From Halolamina pelagica (GTDB lineage: Archaea > Halobacteriota > Halobacteria > Halobacteriales > Haloferacaceae): 64,000 nt of DNA. Below, one piece after another: positions 42,075-52,317 of this stretch. Made by a program: the position numbers and the translations under genes. Position 1 is the first letter of the stretch. Each line of letters starts with the position of its first letter. The DNA lies in the NCBI RefSeq assembly GCF_900115675.1, contig NZ_FOXI01000001.1:124001-188000 (forward strand), in the 5' to 3' direction. The notes beneath the pieces are model-generated. The model was not told the DNA's origin, ran no database searches, and worked only from the letters and a program-made list of their open reading frames with translations.

Positions 42075-43064
42075 ATGAGCGGGGACGCGGCGACCGAGGG
42101 GCTGACCCGACGGACGCAGAACTCCTCGCGGGAACTGCTCGCGAAAGCGTTCTTCTTCGGGTGTGCGGCGCTCTCGGTTGCGACGACGCTGAGTATCATC
42201 GGCCTCCTCGTCTACGAGGCCGCGAAGTTCTTCACGATCACGGCGCCGCTTTTGGGCATCGACGGCCCGACGGCGACGCTGACGGAGTTCTTCACCGGCA
42301 GCGAGTGGGGCCTCCAGGGGCCGAACCTCGGCGTCATGCCGCTGGTGGCGGTGACGCTGATGGTGACTTTCGGTGCGGGGCTGATCGCGATCCCGCTGGG
42401 CGTCGCGACCGCGCTCTACCTCAGCGAGTACGCGAGCGAGCGAGCGCGGTCGTACCTCAAGCCCGCACTGGAGATCCTGGCGGGCGTCCCCTCGATCATC
42501 TACGGGATCTTCGCGGTGGCGTACATCACGCCGGTGCTCGACACGTTGTTCGGCGTCGACGGCCTGTTCAACGTCGCCTCGGCCTGCATCGTCGTCGGCA
42601 TCATGATCCTCCCGATGGTCGCATCCGTCAGCGAGGACGCGATGCAGGCGGTGCCCGACGACCTCCGACAGGCCGGCTACGGGATGGGTGCGACCAAGTA
42701 CGACGTGTCGACGGGGATCGTCGTCCCCGCGGCGGCGTCCGGCATCTTCTCCTCGTTCATCCTCGCGCTCTCGCGAGCCATCGGCGAGACGATGGCGGTG
42801 ACCCTCGCCGGCGGCTCGCTGGCGCGGAGCTTCGACCCGACGAGCCTCGCCTCCTACCTCTCGCTGTTCGATCCCGACTCCTACCTCGAACCCGGGATGA
42901 CGATGACGGCGGCGATGATCCAGCTCCTGACCGGCGACGTGACCGGCGGGGGGCTGGCCTACCGCAGCCTGTTCGCGGTCGGGCTGGTGCTGTTCGTGAT
43001 CACCCTCGGCATGAACGTACTGAGTGACCTGATCGCCCGGCGGTACCAGGAGGAGTACCAATGA
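42075..43064 (+). CDS. pstC: Phosphate ABC transporter permease PstC
   Basis: A 329-residue membrane subunit of the phosphate importer, forming the channel with PstA. Six hydrophobic helices (about residues 35-57, 90-118, 131-160, 170-190, 215-240, 290-318). The EAA-type cytoplasmic loop PDDLRQAGYGMGATKYDV and [17 protein letters not shown] are the permease signatures; LEILAGVPSIIYGIFAV is also diagnostic of PstC/PstA. Its stop overlaps the pstA start by four bases (ATGA, 43061-43064). Normal length; no odd feature. Confidence 0.95.
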   Translation: MSGDAATEGLTRRTQNSSRELLAKAFFFGCAALSVATTLSIIGLLVYEAAKFFTITAPLLGIDGPTATLTEFFTGSEWGLQGPNLGVMPLVAVTLMVTFGAGLIAIPLGVATALYLSEYASERARSYLKPALEILAGVPSIIYGIFAVAYITPVLDTLFGVDGLFNVASACIVVGIMILPMVASVSEDAMQAVPDDLRQAGYGMGATKYDVSTGIVVPAAASGIFSSFILALSRAIGETMAVTLAGGSLARSFDPTSLASYLSLFDPDSYLEPGMTMTAAMIQLLTGDVTGGGLAYRSLFAVGLVLFVITLGMNVLSDLIARRYQEEYQ

Positions 43065-44647
43065 GCAACGCCGACGAGCGGTTCGGCCGGGTCAGTCGAC
43101 GGATCGGCAAGCTGTTCCGCGCGGTGCTGTTCGCGTCGACGTTGGCGGGGATCCTGACGCTCGCGGTGCTGCTCGTCTACGTCGCCAACGACGCGTTCCA
43201 GCCACTGTCGGCCGATCCGGGCTGGCACCTCGTCTTCCTCCTCACGCTCGTCGTCCCCACCGTGGCGACGGGCTGGTGGTGCTACCGGCGGAGCTACGGT
43301 ACGCTCGCGACGGGGCTGCTCGGCACCGTGATGCCGGGCATCGCGGCGCTGTACGCCGGCGGCCTGGCGGCGCTGTTCATCGACGTGATCCCGACGCTGG
43401 TCTGGCTCTCCTTCGTGATCGCGCTCGCGGTCCCCGCCGGCGTCGTCGTCGCGCTCCGTCGGACCGACCGCTCGATCCCGTTCCTCGCCGAACTGGGTGC
43501 GGTGCTGGGCGTCACCGCCGGCTCCCTACTGGTCGTCCCGGGGCTCGTGCAGGGGCTGCCGACGGTGCCCGCGGACTGGATGGTGCTCGTGCTGACGCTC
43601 GGCCTCCCCGAGGCGTTCCTGCTCGGTCGCTGGATCGAGGGGCGCTGGGGCCGTCGCGACGGCTGGATCGCCGGCGCGGCGATCCTGTTCGGGAGCGCCG
43701 TCGGCGGCGTCCTCGGGACGGCGACCGGGTTCGGGGCGATCCCGGGTGTCGCCCTCACGATGTTCGCCGCCGTTCCGACCGCGCTCTACGTCACGATCGT
43801 TCTGCGGGAACGACCCGAGCGCCGGATCGGGCTCCTGCTGCCCGCGGTGATCGTCGGCGGCGCGCTCGCGGGCGAACTGCTCGTCGGCGCGCTCGGCTTG
43901 ACCGGGCCCGCGGCCTGGGTCGACTGGGGCTTCCTGACCAGCACGACCCAGAGCGGCGACCCCCGCTCGGTGGGGATCTACTCCGGCATCGTGGGCACGA
44001 TCCTGCTGATGTTCGTCGTCGCCGCCATCGCCGTTCCGGCGGGCGTCGGCGCCGCGGTGTATCTGGAGGAGTACGCCCCCGATACGACGTTCACCCGGAT
44101 CATCGACGTGAACATCAGCAACCTCGCCGGGGTACCGAGCGTCGTGTACGGCCTGCTGGGGCTGGGCCTGTTCGTCCGATACGCCGGCCAGCCGACCGGG
44201 ACGCTGCTGGTCGGCGGCGCGACGCTCGCGCTGCTCGTCTTCCCCATCGTGATCATCTCCGCCCGCGAGGCGATCCGGGCGGTCCCGGACTCCGCGCGGC
44301 AGGCGTCCTACGGCATGGGCGCGACCCGCTGGCAGACCGTGAAGAACGTCGTGCTGCCCCGGGCGTTCCCCGGGATCCTGACGGGGACGATCCTCGCGCT
44401 CTCGCGGGCGATCGGCGAGACCGCGCCGCTGCTGGTGATCGGCGCGGCGCAGGTGTTCGGGATCCCCGACTCCTGGACCTCCACCATCGGCGCGATGCCG
44501 CTCCAGCTGTACGTCTGGGCGTCGACGTACGCGAGCCCGGCGTTCTACACCACCGTGCTCGCGGCGGGCATCGTGGTGCTGCTGACGGCGATGCTGAGCA
44601 TGAACTCGATAGCGATCTACGTGCGCAACCACTATGAGCAACGCTGA
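43061..44647 (+). CDS. pstA: Phosphate ABC transporter permease PstA, N-terminally extended
   Basis: A 528-residue PstA, against about 290 in most bacteria. The canonical part is the C-terminal 250 residues: [32 protein letters not shown], the EAA-loop [17 protein letters not shown] and [19 protein letters not shown]. The extra N-terminal part (about 1-280) is almost entirely hydrophobic helices, about eight by eye, interrupted by short charged loops. No separate domain family was recognised. The start overlaps pstC by four bases, and the end overlaps pstB by fourteen, so the frames are strongly coupled. Its first codons are almost identical to those of pstB (MSNAD). Confidence 0.92.
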   Translation: MSNADERFGRVSRRIGKLFRAVLFASTLAGILTLAVLLVYVANDAFQPLSADPGWHLVFLLTLVVPTVATGWWCYRRSYGTLATGLLGTVMPGIAALYAGGLAALFIDVIPTLVWLSFVIALAVPAGVVVALRRTDRSIPFLAELGAVLGVTAGSLLVVPGLVQGLPTVPADWMVLVLTLGLPEAFLLGRWIEGRWGRRDGWIAGAAILFGSAVGGVLGTATGFGAIPGVALTMFAAVPTALYVTIVLRERPERRIGLLLPAVIVGGALAGELLVGALGLTGPAAWVDWGFLTSTTQSGDPRSVGIYSGIVGTILLMFVVAAIAVPAGVGAAVYLEEYAPDTTFTRIIDVNISNLAGVPSVVYGLLGLGLFVRYAGQPTGTLLVGGATLALLVFPIVIISAREAIRAVPDSARQASYGMGATRWQTVKNVVLPRAFPGILTGTILALSRAIGETAPLLVIGAAQVFGIPDSWTSTIGAMPLQLYVWASTYASPAFYTTVLAAGIVVLLTAMLSMNSIAIYVRNHYEQR

Positions 44648-45494
44648 CAAGAGGACTGACGTGAGCGAGGGATCGAGCGGCGACGAGTACGCGGTGGGCG
44701 TCCCCGAGGGCCGGGGGCGCGACCGGGACGCCGACGGTGAGGCGTCGACGATCATCGAGAGCCGCGACCTCAGCGTCTGGTACAACGACAACCAGGCGCT
44801 GCGGTCGGTGAGCATGGAGATCCCCGAGAAGCGGGTGACCGCGATGGTCGGCCCCTCGGGCTGTGGCAAGTCGACGTACCTCCGGAGCATCAACCGGATG
44901 AACGATCTGATCGACGCCGCGCGCGTCGAGGGCGAGATGCTGTTCGACGGGAAGAACGTCTACGACGACGACGTGGACCCCGTGGCGCTGCGACGGCGCA
45001 TCGGGATGGTGTTCCAGCAGCCCAACCCCTTCCCGAAGAGCATCTACGACAACGTCGCCTACGGGCTGCGCCTGCAGGACCGCACCGAGAACTTAGACGA
45101 GAAAGTCGAGGACGCGCTGCGGAATGCGGCGCTGTGGGACGAGGTGAAGGACCAACTCGATCAGTCCGGGCTCGACCTCTCGGGCGGACAGCAGCAGCGA
45201 CTCTGCATCGCCCGCGCGATCGCCGTCGACCCCGAGGTGGTGCTGATGGACGAGCCGGCGTCGGCGCTCGACCCCGTCGCCACCTCGAAGATCGAGGACC
45301 TCATCGACGAGATGGCCGAGGAGTACACCGTCGTCATCGTCACGCACAACATGCAGCAGGCCGCCCGCATCTCCGACAAGACCGCCGTGTTCCTCACCGG
45401 CGGGGAACTGGTGGAGTTCGACGACACGGAGAAGATCTTCGAGAACCCGGAGAACGAGCGGGTCGAAGACTACATCACGGGGAAGTTCGGATAA
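44634..45494 (+). CDS. pstB: Phosphate ABC transporter ATPase PstB
   Basis: Energises phosphate import through PstCA. The 286-residue protein has Walker [10 protein letters not shown] (about 78-86), the Q loop region [15 protein letters not shown], the signature LSGGQQQRL (about 182-190) and Walker [14 protein letters not shown], then [12 protein letters not shown] with the switch His. An N-terminal 37-residue Asp/Glu/Gly-rich tail precedes the ATPase core, which is a common haloarchaeal extension. Overlaps pstA by fourteen bases and phoU by one base (TAATG), so translation is coupled in both directions. Confidence 0.96.
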   Translation: MSNADKRTDVSEGSSGDEYAVGVPEGRGRDRDADGEASTIIESRDLSVWYNDNQALRSVSMEIPEKRVTAMVGPSGCGKSTYLRSINRMNDLIDAARVEGEMLFDGKNVYDDDVDPVALRRRIGMVFQQPNPFPKSIYDNVAYGLRLQDRTENLDEKVEDALRNAALWDEVKDQLDQSGLDLSGGQQQRLCIARAIAVDPEVVLMDEPASALDPVATSKIEDLIDEMAEEYTVVIVTHNMQQAARISDKTAVFLTGGELVEFDDTEKIFENPENERVEDYITGKFG

Positions 45495-46165
45495 TGCCAC
45501 GAGACGACTACCAACGACAGCTCGAATCGCTCCGCGAGGACGTGCTCTACATGGGGGAGGTCGTCGCCGAGCGCCTCCGCATGGGACTGGACGCCCTCGA
45601 ACAGCAGGACGAAGAACTCGGCCAGGAGGTGATCGAGCGCGACAGCGAGGTGAACGAGCTCTACCTCGAACTCGAACGGGACTGCGTCGACCTGCTGGCG
45701 CTCCAGCAGCCCGTCGCCGGGGACCTGCGCTTCATCGCCTCCTCGTTCAAGATCATCACCGACCTCGAACGCATCGCCGACCTGGCCACGAACCTCGGCG
45801 GGTACGCGAAGGAGGCCCGCTACGAGGTGTTCCCCGACGTGGACGTCCAGCGCATCGGCGACGAGACCCTGGAGATGCTCGCGATGGCGATGGCGGCCTA
45901 CGAGGACGAGGACGCCGACGGCTGCTTCGCGGTCGCGGAGCGCGACGACGACCTCGACGCGCTCTGTGAGGCCGCCTCCGAGACCATCGTCCGGGACCTG
46001 ATCGAGAAGGAAGCCAACGACCAGGAGGAGGTCGAGGACCTGATGGCCGACGTGTCCCGCCTCCTGCTCACGGTTCGGGACCTCGAACGCGTCGGCGACC
46101 ACGCGGTCAACGTCGCCGCCCGGACGCTGTACATGGTCGAGAACTCCGACGAACTGATCTACTGA
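45494..46165 (+). CDS. phoU: Phosphate uptake regulator PhoU
   Basis: A 223-residue PhoU made of two helical repeats: about 1-110 (LGQEVIERDSEVNELYLELE, DLRFIASSFKIITDLERIAD) and about 115-215 (VRDLERVGDHAVNVAARTLY). The acidic residues in each DLERIxD-type motif bind metal and contact partners. PhoU links the Pst transporter to phosphate signalling and protects from excess uptake. It is the last gene of the operon, overlapping pstB by one base. The DNA after the stop, ggatttttcag, can serve as the next promoter's TATA-like box and also supplies a T-run for termination. Confidence 0.95.
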   Translation: MPRDDYQRQLESLREDVLYMGEVVAERLRMGLDALEQQDEELGQEVIERDSEVNELYLELERDCVDLLALQQPVAGDLRFIASSFKIITDLERIADLATNLGGYAKEARYEVFPDVDVQRIGDETLEMLAMAMAAYEDEDADGCFAVAERDDDLDALCEAASETIVRDLIEKEANDQEEVEDLMADVSRLLLTVRDLERVGDHAVNVAARTLYMVENSDELIY

Positions 46166-46179
46166 GCCGTCGACCCCGG

Positions 46180-46185
46180 ATTTTT
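46180..46185 (+). promoter_or_regulatory. T-rich box after phoU, before the DUF4177 gene
   Basis: The sequence attttt is 25-30 bases before the ATG at 46210. It likely marks a leaderless promoter for the DUF4177-membrane protein pair, and the T-run may end the pst transcript. Confidence 0.45.
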
Positions 46186-46209
46186 CAGTCGTGGTCAAGA
46201 GGTACGCCC

Positions 46210-46395
46210 ATGGCGTCCGAACAGTGGGAGTACGAGACCCTGAAGCCGCCGCGCGGGGCGACGAAGAAGGAATCGGTTGACCCGAAAGCGGCACTCAACG
46301 AACTCGGGAAGGAGGGCTGGGAGCTCGCGGACACGATCGACTACGTCGGGGGCGGGACGAACCTCCTCGTCCTCAAACGGCGGGTCGACGAATGA
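46210..46395 (+). CDS. DUF4177 small protein
   Basis: A 61-residue protein of the DUF4177 type, which reads W-x-Y-E-x-L... near its start and LNxLGxEGWELxxxxxxxG in the middle; here EQWEYETLKPP and ALNELGKEGWELADTIDYVG match closely. Function unknown. The ATG at 46210 fits the box at 46180-46185. The stop overlaps the start of the next gene by four bases (ATGA, 46392-46395), so the small protein and the membrane protein are made together and probably interact. Confidence 0.8.
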   Translation: MASEQWEYETLKPPRGATKKESVDPKAALNELGKEGWELADTIDYVGGGTNLLVLKRRVDE

Positions 46396-47462
46396 GCATC
46401 GACCCGGACGACGGCGTCGACGCCGAAGCGGGCTCGGGGACGGAGTTAGAGACGTCCGGCGACACGGATATCTCGACGGCGAACACGATGCGTGAGCGGG
46501 CCGACGAGAGCCGGCTGAAACTCTACGTGATCCTGAGCGCGAACAGGCTGGTCGTCACTGCCGCGCTCGGGCTACTCCTGTTCGCCACGTTCGTCGCGAT
46601 CGGAAGCGTCGGCGGCTTCTACGAGAACCTCAACACGGGCGACACGAAAGCGACCATCTTCTCGACGATGCTCGGAGCGATCATCACCGGCACCACCCTG
46701 ATCGTCACGATCAGCCAGCTCGTCATCTCACAGGAGAACGGGCCGCTGGGCGACCAACACGCGCGGATGAGCAACACGATGGATTTCCGCAACTACATGA
46801 GCGACATGGTCGAAGAGCCCGTGCCCGTCGATCCCTCGGCGTTCCTCCAGGAACTCGTGAACGAGACGAAAGAGCGTGCCGAGACGCTGCGGGGGTCGGT
46901 CTCGGGGAGCGACGACAACGATCTCCGGGCGGAGGTCGACGAGTTCACCGACAGCGTCACCGGCAACGCCGACGCCGTCCAGGAAGAGCTCGACGGCGCA
47001 CGGTTCGGCAGCTTCGACGTGCTGTACGGCGCGCTCAACTTCAACTATAGCTGGAAGATATTCCAGGTCGAACGGATCGCCGACGAGTACGCCGACGAGA
47101 TCGACGAGGACACCGAGACGGTGTTGTCCGAGTTCAAAACCGCGCTCTCGATGTGGGGGCCGGCCCGGGAGCACATCAAGACGCTGTACTTCCAGTGGGC
47201 GCTGATCGACCTCTCCCAGCTGATCCTCTACGTGTCGGTACCCGCCCTGCTCGTCGCCGGCGCGATGCTCGGCTTCTTCGGGACCGCCCCCATCCCGGGC
47301 GTAACTCTCGGCGTCCAGAACGTCGTCTGGGTCGTCGGTGCCGGGTTCACCGTGACCTCGCTCCCGTTCCTGCTGCTCGTCTCCTACATCTCCCGGATCG
47401 CGACCGTCGCCAAACGGACGCTCGCGATCGGTCCGCTCATCCTCCGTGGCTCCCAGCGGTAG
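46392..47462 (+). CDS. Uncharacterised four-helix membrane protein
   Basis: A 356-residue membrane protein. Helices are at about 53-75 (LVVTAALGLLLFATFVAIG), 89-112 (TMLGAIITGTTLIVTISQLV), 285-305 (ILYVSVPALLVAGAMLGFFG) and 318-340 (WVVGAGFTVTSLPFLLLVSY). A soluble domain of about 160 residues separates the second and third helices; it holds conserved-looking stretches QENGPLGDQHARMSNTMDFR and FQVERIADEYADEIDEDTET. I know similar haloarchaeal proteins only as uncharacterised. Coupled by ATGA to the DUF4177 gene. No evidence for function. Confidence 0.7.
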   Translation: MSIDPDDGVDAEAGSGTELETSGDTDISTANTMRERADESRLKLYVILSANRLVVTAALGLLLFATFVAIGSVGGFYENLNTGDTKATIFSTMLGAIITGTTLIVTISQLVISQENGPLGDQHARMSNTMDFRNYMSDMVEEPVPVDPSAFLQELVNETKERAETLRGSVSGSDDNDLRAEVDEFTDSVTGNADAVQEELDGARFGSFDVLYGALNFNYSWKIFQVERIADEYADEIDEDTETVLSEFKTALSMWGPAREHIKTLYFQWALIDLSQLILYVSVPALLVAGAMLGFFGTAPIPGVTLGVQNVVWVVGAGFTVTSLPFLLLVSYISRIATVAKRTLAIGPLILRGSQR

Positions 47463-47495
47463 GGCCCGACCACACCGGGCGAAGCCGTGGCGGCG

Positions 47496-48332
47496 CTACT
47501 CGCTCAGCCGCCCGAGCTCCCCGTCGCCGAGGTCGATCGCGCTCGCCGCGACGTTCTCCCGCAGGTGCTCGACGCTCGACGTCCCCGGGATCGGGAGCGT
47601 CACGTCCGACCGCTGGAGCAGCCACGCCAGCGCGATCTGGTAGCGCGAGGCGTCGTGGGCGTCGGCGACCGCGTCGACGGCCGCGGCTTTCCCGTCGAGG
47701 TCGCCAGCACCGACGGGGAAGTACGGGATGAATCCGATCCCGGCGGCCTCGCAGGCGTCGAGCACGTCCTCGTGCTCGCGGTTCGTGAGGTTGTACTCGT
47801 TCTGGACGGTCGCCACCTCGACGTGGTCCCGGGCGGTCTCCAACTGCTCGACCGAGACGTTGCTCAGCCCGACGTTCTCGACCAGCCCGTCGTCCTTGAG
47901 TTCGCCGAGGGTGGCGACCGACTCCTCGAAGTCGGTGTCCGGATCCGGCCGGTGGAGTTGGTAGAGGTCGATGCTGTCGACGCCGAGTCGGTCCGTCGAC
48001 GCCAGCGCGGCGTTCCGGAGGTAGTCGGGATCGCCGTGGGGCAGCCAGTCCCCGTCCGGGTTCCGGAGCAGGCCCCCCTTCGTCGCGACGAGGGCGTCGT
48101 CGACGACGCCGGCCTCGCTCAGCAGGCGCTCGCTCGTCCCGGGGCCGTAGGAGTCGGCCGTGTCGACGAAGTCCACGCCGAGGTCCACCGCTTCGCGTGC
48201 GACCTCGCGGGCCGCTTCCTCGTCGTCGGGCGCGCCGATGACGTTCTCGCCACAGAGTCGCATCGCGCCGAAGCCGAGTCGGTGGACGGTGTACTCGCCG
48301 ATCTCGAACGTGTCGCTCTGGTTGGTCGTCAT
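47496..48332 (-). CDS. Aldo/keto reductase
   Basis: A 278-residue NADPH-dependent aldo/keto reductase. The catalytic tetrad is visible as Asp in DFVDTADSYGPG (about 54-65), the adjacent Tyr, Lys in VATKGG (about 82-87) and His in LYQLHRPD (about 121-128). LGFGAMRLCG at the start and GLSNVSVEQLE and IPYFPVGAGDL in the second half complete the TIM-barrel family pattern, and LPIPGTSSVEHL is the cofactor phosphate loop. Substrate unknown; such enzymes reduce carbonyls of sugars or ketones. It stands alone on the minus strand; the plus-strand membrane gene ends 33 bases away. Confidence 0.9.
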   Translation of the reverse strand: MTTNQSDTFEIGEYTVHRLGFGAMRLCGENVIGAPDDEEAAREVAREAVDLGVDFVDTADSYGPGTSERLLSEAGVVDDALVATKGGLLRNPDGDWLPHGDPDYLRNAALASTDRLGVDSIDLYQLHRPDPDTDFEESVATLGELKDDGLVENVGLSNVSVEQLETARDHVEVATVQNEYNLTNREHEDVLDACEAAGIGFIPYFPVGAGDLDGKAAAVDAVADAHDASRYQIALAWLLQRSDVTLPIPGTSSVEHLRENVAASAIDLGDGELGRLSE

Positions 48333-48381
48333 ACACGAATCGAGGGTCGGTCCGGGGTTGGGTGTTGTGCTACCGGCAGCG

Positions 48382-49908
48382 CTACTCCATCCCCGACGCC
48401 GAGAGTTCGTAGGCCTGCCCGTCGACCCGGAAGCGCCGGGTCGATCCGTCGTAGCCGATCGAGCCGTGGGCGGCGCGTTCGGTGGTTCTGAGTCGAACCG
48501 CTTCGACGCCGTCCTCGACGAACGCGAGCGTGTTCCGGAGGCTGCGGAACCGTCGGCGCATCACCTGCTCGCTGATCAGCGTCTCCCCGGCCGAGTCGGC
48601 CCGCGTGAGCGTGAGCGTCGCCGCCTCGTCGCCTCCCTCCCTCCACTCGGGGTGAGTCACGACGACCGTGCTCCCGTCGCGGTCGCTCGTCACGTCGTCG
48701 GTCGGGACGATCTCGATCGGGTCGCCGGTGAGTTCGATCATCGCCGTGCTCGACGACGACTCGTCGCCGTAGCCGACCGAGACGGCGTAGCGGCCGCCGC
48801 CGAGGAAGGGGTACGCGCGGCCGTTCTCGGGCGGGAGGCTCCCGCCGCCGCGGTAGGCGTGCAGCGTCCAGGACTTCGTCCCCGCGGGCGGGACCATCCG
48901 GCACTCGGCGGTCCGGACGTACGGACCGAGATCGAACCACTCGCCGTCGTGGAGTTTATACACGTACCAGTGACCACAGCCCAGCTCCTCGCGGGTGTGG
49001 TTGACGAACTGGAACGTGATCCCCGCGGGGAGGTCGGCCCGCTCGGTCTCGGGGCGGAGATACGCGCCCGAGGACGCGTCGGCAGTGTGGTACCAGCCGA
49101 GTCCGGCCTCGCCGTCCCCGCCGATCGACGGGACCGACTCGCCCGCGAATCGCGACTCCCCGTCGGGGCCGGGCGCGCTCGTCTGCCAGACCGTGACGCT
49201 CGCGTCCGCCGCGTCGCCGGGGCGGAGGAACTCGTAGACGCCGGTCGGCCGGCCCGAACCCTCGGGGTGGCCGACGACCGCGTACTCGCCGCGGACTGCC
49301 TCCCCGACGTCGAGCGTGAGCGTCTCTGGCAGCCAGCGGTCGATCCCGCCGGCCAGGCGCCAGTGGCCGTCGGCGTCGCGCTCGACCGCCGGCGGATCGT
49401 TGACGAGATCGTGGTTCGGCGTCGGCGCGAGCACCAGACTCCCCTCGTCGCGGAGGCCGGCGCCCATCAGTCGCTCGTGGTGCTCGCGAGGCGGTTCGCT
49501 GCTGGGCCGGCCGAAGGGTGGCAGCCAGTCGAGGTCGAACTGCTCGGGGTACTCGTCGACGTTCTGGATGGAGGCGACCAGCCGAGCGGGGTGCTCGGCC
49601 GTCGCCGTCGCGTCGAACCGCATCCGGACCTCGGCGCCGGTTTCGGTACGGAACCGCATCGGCGAGAGGGCGTACGTGCGGTCGGCCGTCTCGAGGTCGA
49701 CGACGCTGGCGCCGAACAGCGCGTTGCCGTCCAGTTCGACCACTTCGTCGGGGGCACCGGTCGGTTCAGTCGGCGACGGCTCGGTACCGCCGGGCGTCGA
49801 CGTGTCGGTATCGGTTCGCGGATCCGTCCCGGTCGGGTCGCCGGCGGCACAGCCGGCGAGCAGGGCGCTCCCGCTCGCGAGCGTCGTGAGGAGGGCACGT
49901 CGTCGCAT
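48382..49908 (-). CDS. Tat lipoprotein with immunoglobulin-like domain, unknown function
   Basis: A 508-residue exported lipoprotein. RRRALLTTLASGSALLAGC gives a Tat signal with the lipid-attachment Cys at about residue 20. A Thr/Pro/Asp-rich linker (about 24-55) follows, and the rest is beta-rich. A segment at about 296-330 (TFQFVNHTREELGCGHWYVY) resembles the bacterial Ig-like fold seen in other haloarchaeal lipoproteins. The first domain (about 60-240) reads RMRFDATATAEHPARLVASI and is otherwise unknown. There are no catalytic motifs that I recognise. It may be a surface or adhesion-type protein. It starts 60 bases from the cdc48 stop on the same strand. Confidence 0.7.
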   Translation of the reverse strand: MRRRALLTTLASGSALLAGCAAGDPTGTDPRTDTDTSTPGGTEPSPTEPTGAPDEVVELDGNALFGASVVDLETADRTYALSPMRFRTETGAEVRMRFDATATAEHPARLVASIQNVDEYPEQFDLDWLPPFGRPSSEPPREHHERLMGAGLRDEGSLVLAPTPNHDLVNDPPAVERDADGHWRLAGGIDRWLPETLTLDVGEAVRGEYAVVGHPEGSGRPTGVYEFLRPGDAADASVTVWQTSAPGPDGESRFAGESVPSIGGDGEAGLGWYHTADASSGAYLRPETERADLPAGITFQFVNHTREELGCGHWYVYKLHDGEWFDLGPYVRTAECRMVPPAGTKSWTLHAYRGGGSLPPENGRAYPFLGGGRYAVSVGYGDESSSSTAMIELTGDPIEIVPTDDVTSDRDGSTVVVTHPEWREGGDEAATLTLTRADSAGETLISEQVMRRRFRSLRNTLAFVEDGVEAVRLRTTERAAHGSIGYDGSTRRFRVDGQAYELSASGME

Positions 49909-49967
49909 GCTCTCAGATGGGACCGGCCGCTAAAGGCCGTTGTGTAAACGAAAAGGGCTGTTTGCGC

Positions 49968-52187
49968 TTACTGGAAGCCGAGGCGGTTGCCCCGGTCCAC
50001 GTTCGCGCTGGAGCTGCCGCGGAACTCCTCCTCGACGCTCTCGTAGTAGCTCATCAGGTCGTCGGTGATGGTGGGCCGGACCGCCTCGATGGCCTGCCGG
50101 AAGTGACGCATCTCCACGTCGTCGGCGTCGTCGTCCTCCCGGAGCGCCTCGATGGCGGCCTCCCGACAGATCGACTCCAGGTCCGAGCCGACGTAGCCGT
50201 CGGTGATCTCGGCGACCTCCCGGAGGCTCACGTCGGGGGCGAGCGGCGTGTTCTCGGTGTGGATCTCGAGGATCCGCTCGCGACCCTCCTGGTCGGGCGC
50301 GCCGACCATCACGAGCCGGTCGAACCGCCCCGAGCGGATCAGCGCCGGGTCGATCATGTCCGGGCGGTTGGTGGCGCCGATGACCATCACCTCGCCCATC
50401 TCCTCGAGGCCGTCGAGCTCGGTGAGCAGCTGGTTGACGACGCGCTCGGAGACGTTCGTGCCGGCCTGGTCGCCCCGGCTCGGCGCGAGCGAGTCGAGCT
50501 CGTCGAAGAAGATGATCGTGGGCGAGACCTGCCGGGCCTTCCGGAACGTCTGCCGGATCGCCTTCTCGGACTCGCCGACCCACTTCGAGAGGAGTTGCGG
50601 GCCGCGGACCGAGATGAAGTTGGCGTTGGTCTCGTTGGCGACGGCTTTCGCCATCAGCGTCTTCCCGGTGCCGGGCGGGCCGTACAGTAGCACCCCCTTC
50701 GGCGCCTCGACGCCCATGCGCTCGAACTTCTCGGGGCTGGAGAGCGGCCACTCGACGGCCTCCTTCACCTGCTGTTTGGGGTCGGTGAGCCCGCCCACGT
50801 CGTCCCAGGTGATCTTGGGGAGTTCGACCAGCACCTCCCGCATCGCGCTGGGTTCGACCTCGTTAAGCGCGCCGCGGAAGTCGTCCCGCTTGACGATCAT
50901 GCGGTCGATCAGGCTGGGCGGCACCTCCTCCTCGTCGAGATCGATCTCGGGGAGGTAGCGCCGCAGCGCCTTCATCGCGGCCTCCTTGCTCAGGCTCTCG
51001 ATGTCGGCGCCGACGAAGCCGTGGGTCTCGGCGGCGAGGTGGTCGAGGTCGATGTCGTCCGACAGCGGCATCCCGCGGCTGTGGATCTGGAGGATCTCCT
51101 TGCGCCCGGTCTCGTCGGGGACGCCGATCTCGATCTCGCGGTCGAACCGGCCCGGCCGGCGGAGCGCGGGATCGACGCTGTCGACGCGGTTGGTGGCGCC
51201 GATGACGATCACCTGCCCGCGGGAGTCGAGGCCGTCCATCATCGTCAGCAGCTGGGCGACGACGCGGCGCTCGACCTCGCCGGTCACGTCCTCACGCTTG
51301 GGCGCGATCGAGTCGAGTTCGTCGATGAAGACGATGGCGGGGCTCTCGTCTTTGGCGTCCTCGAAGATCTCCCGCAGTTGCTGTTCGGACTCGCCGTAGT
51401 ACTTCGAGATGATCTCCGGGCCGGCGATGGAGAAGAAGCTCGCGGAGGTCTCGTTGGCGACGGCCTTCGCGAGCAGGGTCTTCCCGGTGCCGGGCGGCCC
51501 GTGGAGCAACACCCCCTGGGGCGGCTCGATGCCGAGTTTCTTGAAGATCTGGGGGTGTTTCATCGGCAGTTCGACCATCTCCCGGACGCGCTGGATCTCG
51601 TCCTCGAGGCCGCCGATGTCCTCGTAGGTGATCCCGCCGCCGGTCTTGTCGAACCCGGAGATGGGCTCCTCCCGGAGTTCGACCTCGGTCTCCTCGGTGA
51701 TCAGGCAGACGCCGTCGGGCTCGGTGTCGACGGCGATCAGCGGGATCGCCTGCCCGGGCGAGCGCATGAACGGGTGGTTCGTGCTCGACATCACGGGGAC
51801 GATGTCGCGCTCGACCACCGGGCGCTTGAGGATCTGCCGTTTGACCATGCCGGCGGCCTCGGAGCCGAACTGTACGGAGGCGTCCTCCGGCGGCGCGAGG
51901 GTGAGCTTCTCGGCGGTCTCGGCTTCGGCCTTGCGGATGGTGACGCGCTCGCCGATGCTCACGTCGGCGTTCTGTCGCGTGAAGCCGTCGATGCGAACCG
52001 TGTCGGTGTTCCAGTCCTGTCGATCGGCGCGCCAGACCTTCGCGGCGGTGGTCTCGGCGCCCTCGATTTCGATGATGTCCCCGGGGGAGAGCTTGAGGTG
52101 CAGCAGGGTGTCGGGATCGAGCCGAGCGATGCCACGGCCCGAATCGTTCGGGTACGCTTTCGCGACTTCCAGTTGAACTTCGTTCAT
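49968..52187 (-). CDS. cdc48: Cdc48/VCP-like AAA ATPase
   Basis: A 739-residue AAA+ unfoldase with two ATPase rings, the archaeal Cdc48/VAT. The N-domain (about 1-185) starts [19 protein letters not shown] with the double-psi barrel motif [11 protein letters not shown]1 Walker A is [12 protein letters not shown] near residue 227 and Walker [15 protein letters not shown]2 Walker A is near residue 500 ([12 protein letters not shown]) with [33 protein letters not shown] and [20 protein letters not shown] give the arginine fingers. Cdc48 feeds substrates to the proteasome. The start at 52187 is chosen to give the full N-domain; an upstream open stretch is ignored. A cttatg box lies about 40-48 bases upstream. 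Divergent from larC across 130 bases. Confidence 0.97.
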   Translation of the reverse strand: MNEVQLEVAKAYPNDSGRGIARLDPDTLLHLKLSPGDIIEIEGAETTAAKVWRADRQDWNTDTVRIDGFTRQNADVSIGERVTIRKAEAETAEKLTLAPPEDASVQFGSEAAGMVKRQILKRPVVERDIVPVMSSTNHPFMRSPGQAIPLIAVDTEPDGVCLITEETEVELREEPISGFDKTGGGITYEDIGGLEDEIQRVREMVELPMKHPQIFKKLGIEPPQGVLLHGPPGTGKTLLAKAVANETSASFFSIAGPEIISKYYGESEQQLREIFEDAKDESPAIVFIDELDSIAPKREDVTGEVERRVVAQLLTMMDGLDSRGQVIVIGATNRVDSVDPALRRPGRFDREIEIGVPDETGRKEILQIHSRGMPLSDDIDLDHLAAETHGFVGADIESLSKEAAMKALRRYLPEIDLDEEEVPPSLIDRMIVKRDDFRGALNEVEPSAMREVLVELPKITWDDVGGLTDPKQQVKEAVEWPLSSPEKFERMGVEAPKGVLLYGPPGTGKTLMAKAVANETNANFISVRGPQLLSKWVGESEKAIRQTFRKARQVSPTIIFFDELDSLAPSRGDQAGTNVSERVVNQLLTELDGLEEMGEVMVIGATNRPDMIDPALIRSGRFDRLVMVGAPDQEGRERILEIHTENTPLAPDVSLREVAEITDGYVGSDLESICREAAIEALREDDDADDVEMRHFRQAIEAVRPTITDDLMSYYESVEEEFRGSSSANVDRGNRLGFQ

Positions 52188-52317
52188 GAGTGACCCGGAG
52201 TGAGTTACGTACAACCACGGGTCGTCGGCGCATAAGTGTGGCGTTAGGGCGAAGTTTTCTGCACCAATCCGGACGTCGAATCGTCGCCTCTTTCTCCGCC
52301 GGCGCCCCAGCGGCGGT

